Shown in pieces: positions 1 to 7,200 of a DNA stretch of 10,205 nucleotides. Below the pieces are notes generated by a model. It saw only the letters and a list, made by a program, of their open reading frames with translations. It was not told where the DNA came from and made no database searches. The position numbers and the translations under genes are program-made. Origin of the DNA: a bacterium UBA4637 (lineage in GTDB: Bacteria; Bacteroidota; Bacteroidia; Bacteroidales; Bacteroidaceae). Positions within the stretch are counted from its first letter, which is position 1; the number at the start of each line of letters is the position of its first letter. Where the stretch lies: contig DHMR01000049.1 in assembly GCA_002405875.1 (NCBI GenBank), positions 1-10,205 on the forward strand. The letters are read 5' to 3'.

Positions 1-795
1 GTGGGCATTGATGGCTTGCCTGGTATATGGGAAGGAGTGGATAGAGTGAAGCGAGGAATGTTTGCCGCCTCTTATGTGTATCCTACCCAAGGTGAGAAAG
101 TCATCGTCCTCGCCATGAATATCCTTGAAGGCAAACCTTACAAGAAGGACAACTATATGCAGTCGTTCCTCGCCACCCCTGAGAATTGCGATGCCATCAA
201 CTTGCAGTATCAAGAACTGGAGTCGAAGGTTCAGGATATGAACCATATCTCCCACAGTCTCGATCGTTACACATGGATGGCTCGTTTGCAGCAATGGATG
301 ATTGTGATAGCCTTTGCTATCGTCTTGTTTTTGCTCGTCGTCATCTACTATATATATAAGGTATATAGGAAGAAACTCCAGCTGAAGCAGGAAGCGGCTC
401 GCAATATAGCCGAAAGTGGTGCGAAAAACAAGGAGGAGTGGAGGTCTGAACTCACCATGCTTGATGAGAGCGAGCGATACTTCATCGACCGCTTCAAGAA
501 GAAGGTGATTGAGCGAATGGGCGATGCCGACCTAAAAATGGACGACTTGGGGGCGGAGATGCAGCTGAGCAAGGTACAACTTTATCGCAAGGTGAAGGCG
601 ATGACGGGTAAAACCCCTGCAGAGCTTCTAAAGGAGATGAGAATGCAGAGAGCCTACACGCTCTTGCAACAAACCGACAAGACCATCTCTGAGGTGGCAA
701 CCGAAGTAGGTTTTGCCGTGCCGGGATATTTCTCCACTTGCTTCAAAAAACAGTTTGGAATTCTCCCGACGGAACTTCGAGGAGAACAGAATTAA
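1..795 (+). CDS. Membrane-bound sugar-sensing AraC-family regulator (5'-partial)
   Basis: Only the last 264 codons are inside the window; the GTG at position 1 is an internal valine, because the reading frame opens inside a conserved domain. Residues 1 to about 65 match the end of a periplasmic sugar-binding protein domain (VGIDGLPG, then YPTQG and a helix ending ILEGKPY). About 66-92 looks like a short coiled coil. Residues 100-119 are a strongly hydrophobic transmembrane helix followed by basic residues (KVYRKK), which places the C-terminus in the cytoplasm. Residues about 157-262 are an AraC-type double helix-turn-helix (LSKVQLYRKVKAMTG, then ISEVATEVGF and YFSTCFKKQFG). Only about 35 residues separate the helix from the DNA-binding domain, so there is no histidine kinase or receiver domain. 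The B. thetaiotaomicron fructose sensor BT1754 has the same kind of sensor domain but is a full hybrid two-component protein. Inference: it senses fructose in the periplasm and activates the locus downstream. Confidence 0.88.
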   Translation: MGIDGLPGIWEGVDRVKRGMFAASYVYPTQGEKVIVLAMNILEGKPYKKDNYMQSFLATPENCDAINLQYQELESKVQDMNHISHSLDRYTWMARLQQWMIVIAFAIVLFLLVVIYYIYKVYRKKLQLKQEAARNIAESGAKNKEEWRSELTMLDESERYFIDRFKKKVIERMGDADLKMDDLGAEMQLSKVQLYRKVKAMTGKTPAELLKEMRMQRAYTLLQQTDKTISEVATEVGFAVPGYFSTCFKKQFGILPTELRGEQN

Positions 796-819
796 AGTCC
801 CCAAAATCAGTACTTTAAA

Positions 820-882
820 ATCATTACGAAAGATTAGAAAATCGTTTCATGTAACATATTTATCGTTACAGGAACGATTTTT
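820..882 (+). promoter_or_regulatory. Three 21-bp phased repeats, candidate AraC-type operator
   Basis: ATCATTAC (820-827), ATCGTTTC (841-848) and ATCGTTAC (862-869) begin exactly 21 bp apart, two helical turns. The second and third 21-bp units agree at 15 of 21 positions by eye; the first agrees mainly in its first eight bases. AraC-family activators often bind direct repeats of about two turns placed just upstream of the -35/-33 region. The array ends about 25 bp before the -7 box of the SusC promoter. Binding by the regulator encoded immediately upstream is inference. Confidence 0.45.
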
Positions 883-885
883 TTT
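838..885 (+). terminator. Hairpin with T-run, probable intrinsic terminator of the regulator gene
   Basis: The arms at 838-855 and 865-881 can form a stem of about 17 pairs with one bulged A (849), one G-U pair and a 9-nt loop (856-864). The right arm runs into eight T residues (878-885). It lies 43 bp after the regulator stop codon, which suits a rho-independent terminator. The stem is AT-rich at its base. The same bases also carry two of the 21-bp phased repeats, so the dyad may instead, or also, be an operator. Confidence 0.6.
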
Positions 886-915
886 ATTTCTTATGCCGCC
901 CTTTGACTAATTTTG
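883..915 (+). promoter_or_regulatory. Promoter of the SusC operon
   Basis: TAATTTTG at 908-915 is a perfect match to the Bacteroidetes -7 consensus TAnnTTTG. The -33 element is weak: only TTTA (883-886) or TTTC (887-890) sits near the expected distance, as expected for a promoter that needs an activator. Transcription would start near 920-925, giving a leader of about 40-45 nt before the ATG at 966. The inverted repeat TGCCGC (894-899) / GCGGCA (915-920) flanks the -7 box. Confidence 0.6.
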
Positions 916-965
916 CGGCAGAAATCAAAACAATAACAATTTTGAAATTTAAAACAACAAATAGT

Positions 966-3900
966 ATGAACAATCTTTCAAAATTACTGATGAGCTCAAC
1001 GCTCTGTGCATTTTGTACTATTGCAAATGCTCAACAAGTAAATGTAAGTGGTGTTGTTACTGACCCTACTACTGGAGAGAGTGTCATTGGTGCATCTGTT
1101 ATGGTTAAAGGTACGAAGCTTGGTACTGTTACTGACTTCGATGGTAAGTTCCATATCGAATGTGCTTCAGGTGCAACTCTCGTCATCTCTTATATTGGTT
1201 ATGAAACTCAAGAAGTGAAGGCTTCGGCCAATATGGAAATATCATTAAAGGAAGTGGCTAATGACTTGAACGAAGTTGTAGTCACAGGATACACTACTCA
1301 ACGAAAGGCTGACTTGACTGGTGCCATCTCTGTGGTCAGTGTCGACGAGATTGCCAAGCAGAACGAGAACAACCCTATCAAGGCTCTCCAAGGTCGTGTG
1401 CCAGGCATGAACATCACCGCTGATGGTTCACCATCTGGTACAGCCACCGTACGTATCCGTGGTATCGGAACTTTAAACAACAACGACCCGCTTTATATCA
1501 TCGATGGTGTTCCTACCAAGGCAGGTATGCACGAGCTTAACGGTAACGACATCGAGAGTATTCAAGTTTTGAAGGATGCTGCTTCTTCCTCCATCTATGG
1601 TAGTCGTGCTGCCAACGGTGTCATCATCATCACCACCAAGAAAGGTAAGGATGGCAAGATCAAGGTTGACTTCGATGGCTCCATCGCCGTTTCTACCTAT
1701 GCGCACAAGATGAAGGTCTTGAATGCCAAAGAATATGGACAGGTGATGTGGCAGGCATACGTTAATGACGGCATGGACCCTAACACCAATGGCCTTGGCT
1801 ATCGTTACGACTGGGGTTACAACGCCCAGGGCACTCCTGTGCTCAACGGCATCTCTATGAAGAAGTACTTGGATGATGCAGGAACAACTCCAGCTGCCGA
1901 CACCGACTGGTTTGACGAGACCACACGCATGGGTGTCATCCAGCAGTACAATGTATCTGTAAGCAACGGTTCCGACAAGGGAAGCAGTTTCTTCTCTTTG
2001 GGCTATTATAAGAACTTAGGTATTATCAAAACATCAGACTTCAATCGTTTCTCTGCTCGTATGAACACAGAGTACAAACTTTTGAAGAACAAAATGCTAA
2101 CCGTGGGTGAACACTTCACAGTGAATCGTACTTCTGAGGTACAGGCTCCTAGTGGTTTCTTGCAGAATGTATTGCAGTTCAACCCTTCTCTTCCTATTTA
2201 TACAGAAGATGGCAACTATGCTGGTCCTGTAGGTGGTTATCCAGACCGCTACAACCCTGTGGCTGTATTGGAGCGCAACAAAGATAACCGCTATACTTAT
2301 TGGCGTATGTTTGGCGATGCTTACTTGAATATCAACCCATTCAAGGGCTTCAACATCCGCACAACCTTCGGTCTTGACTATTCACAAAAGCAACAGCGTA
2401 TCTTCACCTATCCAGTGACAGAAGGCAACGTTGCCAACAGCAAGAATGGTGTTGAGGCCAAGCAGGAGCACTGGACCAAGTGGATGTGGAACGCTGTTGC
2501 CACCTACAACATGGAACTTGGTAAGAATAGCATCGACTTGATGGCTGGTATGGAGTTGAACCGTGAGGATGACATCAACTTCTCTGGTTACAAGGAGGGC
2601 TTCTCCATCTTGAACCCAGACTATATGTGGCCAGACGCAGGTACCACCAACCCACAGGCTTACGGTGGCGGCTCTGGTTATTCACTTGTATCATTTTTTG
2701 GCAAGGCAAACTACAACTATGCCGACAAGTACATGGCTTCCTTTACAATCCGACGTGATGGTAGCTCTCGTTTCGGTAAGAACAACCGCTATGCTACCTT
2801 CCCATCTATATCTGTAGGTTGGCGTATCAACCAGGAGAACTTTCTGAAGAAGGCTTCCTGGATTGATGACTTGAAGATTCGTGCTTCTTGGGGTCAGACT
2901 GGTAACCAGGAAATTGACAACCTCGCTCGTTATACTCTCTATGTGAGCAACTATGGTGTCAACGAGAATGGTGGTCAGAGCTACGGTACTTCTTATGACA
3001 TCGCAGGTACCAACGGAGGCAGCACCTTGGCATCAGGCTTCAAGCGCAACCAAATCGGTAACGATGACATCAAGTGGGAGACCACCACGCAGACCGACCT
3101 TGGTTTTGATTTCGCATTCTTCCGCAACACACTCTACGGAAACTTTGACTGGTACTACAAGAAGACCAAGAACATCCTCGTCAACATGCCAGGTATCGCT
3201 GTCATGGGTGAGGGCAGTTCTCAGTGGATCAACGCTGGTGAGATGGTGAACAATGGTTTCGAATTCAATATCGGTTACCGCAACCAGACACACTTCGGCT
3301 TGAAATACGACATCACTGCCAACATCTCTTCTTATCGCAACAAGATTACAGCATTACCAACAACTGTTGCAGCCAACGGTACTTTTGGAGGTAACGGTGT
3401 GAAAAGCGTCATTGGTCATCCTATGGGTGCCCAGGTTGGTTATGTGGCAGACGGCATCTTCAAAAGCCAGGAGGAAATCGACAACCACGCCACGCAGGAA
3501 GGTGCAGGCTTAGGTCGTATCCGCTGGAAGGACTTGAATGGCGACGGCAAGATTACAGAGGCTGACCAAGACTGGATCTACAACCCAGTGCCTGATTTCA
3601 CATATGGTTTCAACATCTACTTGGAGTACAAAAACTTCGACTTCACTGCGTTCTTTCAGGGCGTTCAGGGTGTTGACATCATCTCAGACTTGAAGAAGGA
3701 GACAGATATTTGGGCAGGTCTTAACATCGGCTTTTTGAACAAGGGTAAGCGTTTGCTCGATGCTTGGAGCGCATCCACCCCTGACAGCAACATCCCTGCC
3801 TTATCACTCTCCGACAACAACAACGAGAAGCGTGTGTCTTCTTATTGGGTTGAGAACGGAAGCTACTTGAAATTGCGCACCATCCAGTTGGGCTACAACT

Positions 3901-4073
3901 TCCCACAGGCTATCATGTCCAAGCTTGCCATGCAACGCTTGCGTATGTATGTCAGTGCACAGAACTTGTTCACCATCAAGAGTTGTAGCTTCACTGGTGT
4001 TGATCCAGAAAATCCAAACTATGGCTACCCTATTCCTCTCAACATCACATTCGGTCTTAACGTAACATTCTAA
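966..4073 (+). CDS. SusC-like TonB-dependent outer-membrane fructan oligosaccharide transporter
   Basis: This is an outer-membrane beta-barrel importer driven by TonB, and it pairs with the SusD lipoprotein downstream. I chose the ATG at 966 (1035 residues) because it gives a signal peptide (MNNLSKLLM... ending ANA|QQ at about residue 22); an upstream in-frame ATG at 903 lies inside the promoter. Domains in order: carboxypeptidase-regulatory-like N-terminal domain at about 25-98 (VSGVVTDPTTGESVIGASV, GTVTDFDGKF, ISYIGYETQEV); TonB-box/linker NEVVVTGY at 102-109; plug domain at about 115-225 (LQGRVPGM, VRIRGIGTLNNNDPLYIIDG, IESIQVLKDAASSSIYGSRA, GVIIITTKKG); then the barrel, ending in the usual terminal aromatic (NITFGLNVTF). 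Length and domain order are normal for SusC. It is the first gene of the operon. The fructan substrate is inferred from the neighbouring GH32 genes, not from this sequence. Confidence 0.96.
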   Translation: MNNLSKLLMSSTLCAFCTIANAQQVNVSGVVTDPTTGESVIGASVMVKGTKLGTVTDFDGKFHIECASGATLVISYIGYETQEVKASANMEISLKEVANDLNEVVVTGYTTQRKADLTGAISVVSVDEIAKQNENNPIKALQGRVPGMNITADGSPSGTATVRIRGIGTLNNNDPLYIIDGVPTKAGMHELNGNDIESIQVLKDAASSSIYGSRAANGVIIITTKKGKDGKIKVDFDGSIAVSTYAHKMKVLNAKEYGQVMWQAYVNDGMDPNTNGLGYRYDWGYNAQGTPVLNGISMKKYLDDAGTTPAADTDWFDETTRMGVIQQYNVSVSNGSDKGSSFFSLGYYKNLGIIKTSDFNRFSARMNTEYKLLKNKMLTVGEHFTVNRTSEVQAPSGFLQNVLQFNPSLPIYTEDGNYAGPVGGYPDRYNPVAVLERNKDNRYTYWRMFGDAYLNINPFKGFNIRTTFGLDYSQKQQRIFTYPVTEGNVANSKNGVEAKQEHWTKWMWNAVATYNMELGKNSIDLMAGMELNREDDINFSGYKEGFSILNPDYMWPDAGTTNPQAYGGGSGYSLVSFFGKANYNYADKYMASFTIRRDGSSRFGKNNRYATFPSISVGWRINQENFLKKASWIDDLKIRASWGQTGNQEIDNLARYTLYVSNYGVNENGGQSYGTSYDIAGTNGGSTLASGFKRNQIGNDDIKWETTTQTDLGFDFAFFRNTLYGNFDWYYKKTKNILVNMPGIAVMGEGSSQWINAGEMVNNGFEFNIGYRNQTHFGLKYDITANISSYRNKITALPTTVAANGTFGGNGVKSVIGHPMGAQVGYVADGIFKSQEEIDNHATQEGAGLGRIRWKDLNGDGKITEADQDWIYNPVPDFTYGFNIYLEYKNFDFTAFFQGVQGVDIISDLKKETDIWAGLNIGFLNKGKRLLDAWSASTPDSNIPALSLSDNNNEKRVSSYWVENGSYLKLRTIQLGYNFPQAIMSKLAMQRLRMYVSAQNLFTIKSCSFTGVDPENPNYGYPIPLNITFGLNVTF

Positions 4074-4084
4074 AAAACATCAAC

Positions 4085-5812
4085 ATGAAAAAAATAATAT
4101 ATTCAGCTTTCATGATTTTTGCCCTCGCTGGTGCAACAAGCTGCTCCGACTTCTTGGAGGAGCAGAAGCCTCAAGGTGTCTTGGACAACGACCAGGTGAA
4201 GAACCCAAGTAATGTGGATAACCTCGTTATCTCGGCTTATGCTATTTTCACCACTGCAGAAGACATCAACTCTTCGTTCTCTATGTGGAACTTCGACGTG
4301 CGCAGCGACGATGCCTACAAAGGCGGCAATGGTACCAGCGACGGTGACGTGTTCCATCAGTTGGAGATTGAGCAGGGTGTGTTGACCACCAACTGGAACA
4401 TCAACGACATGTGGGTGCGTCTCTACAACTGCATCTCTCGTGTCAACTCAGCCATAGCCCTGCTTGAGCAGACCAGCGACAACTACAAGTTGAAGGAGCA
4501 GCGCTTGGGCGAGATGAAGTTCCTCCGTGGCTATGCTCATTTTCTCTTGAAGCGTCTCTACAAGAACATTCCGTTCATCATGAACGCAAACCTCAGCCAA
4601 GATGAGTATAACAACCTCTCTAACACAGAGTTCACCAACGACGAGGGGTGGCAGCAAATCATCAACGACGTGAAGGCTGCCTACGATGTGCTCCCTGTCA
4701 CTCAGAGCGACAAGGGCCGTCCTACCAAGGCTGCTGCAGCCGCCTTCTTGACCAAGTTGTATATCTACAAGGCTTATCGTCAGGATGACCCAACAAAGAA
4801 TGAGGTGACAAGTATCAATCAAGATGACCTCAACATGGTCATCAAATATAGCGACCCTTCCATATACTCAGCAGGTGGTTTCGGCTTGGAAAGTGACTTC
4901 CACAACAATTTCCGTCCTGAGCCACAATATGAGAATGGAAAGGAGAGCATCTGGGCGATGCAGTACTCCATGAACGACGGTACCAAGTATGGTAACTTGA
5001 ACTGGAGCTATGGGCTGATCGTACCTAACATCCCTGGTGTCACCGATGGTGGTTGCGATTTCTACAAGCCAAGCCAGAACTTGGTCAACGCTTTCCGCAC
5101 TGATGCCGAAGGTCACCCTTACATCGACACCTATAATAATAAGGACTACGACAAGAGTGGAGACTACGCAGACCCTCGCCTCTTCCTAACCGTAGGCATT
5201 CCGGGTTTACCATACGAGTTTAATAAGAAATACATCATGGACGAGACTTCCACATGGAGCCGTTCCAATGGCCTCTATGGCTATTATGTAACCCTGAAAC
5301 AGAACGTAGATCCAGAGAGTGGCTATCTTATCAAGGGTTCTTGGTGGGGTTCTTCCATGAATCGTATCGTGTTCCGTTATGCCGACGTGCTCTTGGAGCG
5401 TGCTGAGGCTTATGCTCAGTTGGGTGATGCAAGCAAGGCCATCTCTTTGGTCAACGAAATCCGCAAACGTGCTAAGCAGAGCACAGGTATGATCGCCAAC
5501 TACCCAACCGACTACGGTGTGAAGTTTAACATCTCTACCTACGACGGCAACTATAGCGCAGAGGAAGCCTTGAAAATCGTCAAGATGGAGCGCCGCTTGG
5601 AGATGGGTATGGAGAGCGAACGTTTCTTCGACCTCGTGAGATGGGGGGTGGCAGACAGCGTGCTCAACAAGTACTTTGCTGGTGAGGCTGACAACTGCTC
5701 CATCTACAGCTCGGCCCACTTTACCAAGAACAAGAATGAATATTTGCCAATACCTTACTCACAGGTGGCAGCATCACAAGGACATTACACCCAGAATATA
5801 GGAGAATGGTAA
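4085..5812 (+). CDS. SusD/RagB-like surface lipoprotein, fructan-binding partner of SusC
   Basis: A 575-residue outer-membrane lipoprotein that forms the lid of the SusC channel and binds glycan. The signal peptide ends in a lipobox with cysteine at residue 20 (ATSC), followed by SDFLEE, the acidic start typical of surface-exposed SusD proteins. Helical TPR-like segments include LKEQRLGEMKFLRGYAHF and, at about 430-465, FRYADVLLERAEAYAQLGD and ISLVNEIRKRA. The C-terminal region has the family signature ERFFDLVRWG (ending at residue 521), then LPIPYSQVAAS and a terminal YTQNIGEW. The start is 11 bp after the SusC stop and the stop is 1 bp before the next start, so all are in one transcript. 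Ligand specificity cannot be read from the sequence; levan or inulin is inferred from context. Confidence 0.95.
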   Translation: MKKIIYSAFMIFALAGATSCSDFLEEQKPQGVLDNDQVKNPSNVDNLVISAYAIFTTAEDINSSFSMWNFDVRSDDAYKGGNGTSDGDVFHQLEIEQGVLTTNWNINDMWVRLYNCISRVNSAIALLEQTSDNYKLKEQRLGEMKFLRGYAHFLLKRLYKNIPFIMNANLSQDEYNNLSNTEFTNDEGWQQIINDVKAAYDVLPVTQSDKGRPTKAAAAAFLTKLYIYKAYRQDDPTKNEVTSINQDDLNMVIKYSDPSIYSAGGFGLESDFHNNFRPEPQYENGKESIWAMQYSMNDGTKYGNLNWSYGLIVPNIPGVTDGGCDFYKPSQNLVNAFRTDAEGHPYIDTYNNKDYDKSGDYADPRLFLTVGIPGLPYEFNKKYIMDETSTWSRSNGLYGYYVTLKQNVDPESGYLIKGSWWGSSMNRIVFRYADVLLERAEAYAQLGDASKAISLVNEIRKRAKQSTGMIANYPTDYGVKFNISTYDGNYSAEEALKIVKMERRLEMGMESERFFDLVRWGVADSVLNKYFAGEADNCSIYSSAHFTKNKNEYLPIPYSQVAASQGHYTQNIGEW

Positions 5813-5813
5813 T

Positions 5814-7187
5814 ATGAAAAAGATTTTATTTATGCTCATGGCCGTCTTGGCCCTCACTGCTTGCAGTGATGATAATGTATCAGACTTGAATCTGACAGGA
5901 AGCTGCTCCATCACGGAATTGGCTCTCGACAACTACGATGGTTCCATTGACAAGACCACTCGCACCATTACCGTGCGAGTGCCTGAAACCTACGACATTT
6001 CGCACATGAGTGTCGCTAAGTTGAGCCTCAGTGATGGTGCTAAGAGCAACGTCAATGTGAATGACAAGCTCAATATGTCGGCTCCGCAAACCGTGCACGT
6101 CACCAACGGCGATGTCTTCCTCGACTGGACTATCAAGGCTCATAGAGACGAGGCTAAGATTACATCTTTCAAGATCAATGACACGTATGTAGGTACCATC
6201 AATGAGGGCGGCAAGACCATCATAGTCTACGTTCCTGCCTCCTTGGACATCAAGAGCTTAACTCCAACCATCAACTATAGCGAGAATGCAACCATTTCTC
6301 CTGCTTCTGGTGTTGCAACAGATTTCACTACCCCAGTAAACTACACTGTCAGCAACAATACGGCTAACAGCACTTACACCGTGATCGTGAAGCAGATAGA
6401 CAAGCCACAGGCTCTCTATGTCGGTCTGGAACAGAGCATGGACGAGTTGAATATGGAGGAAAGGACAGCTTGCAGCTGGATGTTGCAGAGCATTCCTAAC
6501 TCACTCTATGCTTCCTTCACAGATATCAAGAACAGTAGCATCGACTTGAGCGAGTGCAAGGTCATCTGGTGGCACTTCCACAAGGACGGTGGCGTGGACG
6601 GAAAAACTACTTTCGAGAAAGCTGCACCTGAGGCGATAGAAGCAATTCCACAACTAAAGGACTTCTATAAAAACGGTGGTTCTTTCCTCTTCACTCGCTA
6701 CGCTACCAACATGCCTGGTGAGCTGGGCATCACCAAGAACGGTGCAGTACCAAACAACTGCTGGGGACAAGTAGAGACTGACGCTGAGACTTGTGGAGGT
6801 CCTTGGGACTTCAAGATGACAGGTCATACAGACCATGCCCTTTACCAAAACCTCGTGAAAGGTGCTGATGCCAATAGCGTCTATACCACAGATAAGGATT
6901 ATTGCATCACCAACTCTACGGCACAATGGCACATTGGCTCCGACTGGGGTGGCTATGCAGACTATGCTGCTTGGAGAGAAGCTACAGGTGGTATTGACCT
7001 TGGTTATGGTGGTGATGGTGCTATCGTAGTATGGGAGTTCCCTGCAGAAGGCACATCTGGAAAGACTCTTTGCATTGGCTCTGGTTGCTATGATTGGTAT
7101 AGTGTGAACGAAAACTATACAGTGAAGTTCCACAAAAACATCGAAACGATGACATTGAATGCTTTCAATTATCTTATGAACAAATAA
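5814..7187 (+). CDS. Surface glycan-binding lipoprotein, tandem Ig-like modules plus DUF4960-like domain
   Basis: A 457-residue lipoprotein with a clear lipobox (LTAC, Cys17) followed by SDDN, indicating display on the cell surface. Residues about 31-110 and 114-195 are two tandem modules with the same pattern: an IT-start, G-x-I, a TITVRVP or TIIVYVP strand, then DI and a closing strand (DWTIKA; YTVIVKQ). They look like homologous beta-sandwiches. Residues about 198-455 form one C-terminal domain with strand-like VIWWHFHKDGG (250-260), a helix and GGSFLFTRYA (288-297), WHIGSDWGGYADYAAW (372-387) and GSGCYDWY. The position between SusD and a lipoprotein GH32, and the overall make-up, match BT1761, the levan-binding protein of B. 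thetaiotaomicron, with its DUF4960 domain. Family assignment is from memory. The exposed aromatic residues are candidate sugar-stacking sites. I see no obvious enzyme motif. Confidence 0.82.
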   Translation: MKKILFMLMAVLALTACSDDNVSDLNLTGSCSITELALDNYDGSIDKTTRTITVRVPETYDISHMSVAKLSLSDGAKSNVNVNDKLNMSAPQTVHVTNGDVFLDWTIKAHRDEAKITSFKINDTYVGTINEGGKTIIVYVPASLDIKSLTPTINYSENATISPASGVATDFTTPVNYTVSNNTANSTYTVIVKQIDKPQALYVGLEQSMDELNMEERTACSWMLQSIPNSLYASFTDIKNSSIDLSECKVIWWHFHKDGGVDGKTTFEKAAPEAIEAIPQLKDFYKNGGSFLFTRYATNMPGELGITKNGAVPNNCWGQVETDAETCGGPWDFKMTGHTDHALYQNLVKGADANSVYTTDKDYCITNSTAQWHIGSDWGGYADYAAWREATGGIDLGYGGDGAIVVWEFPAEGTSGKTLCIGSGCYDWYSVNENYTVKFHKNIETMTLNAFNYLMNK

Positions 7188-7200
7188 AAATTGAATCAAA

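Noticed and set aside
1..795. Calling the regulator a hybrid two-component system like BT1754.
   Set aside because: There is no room or motif for histidine kinase or receiver domains between the membrane helix and the AraC domain.
806..813. ATCAGTAC as a fourth operator repeat.
   Set aside because: It begins 14 bp before the first phased copy, so it is out of the 21-bp register, and an 8-bp near match in AT-rich DNA is weak.
903..965. Upstream in-frame ATG that would lengthen SusC by 21 residues.
   Set aside because: It lies before the -7 box 908-915 and the presumed transcription start, and would bury the signal peptide that begins at the ATG at 966.
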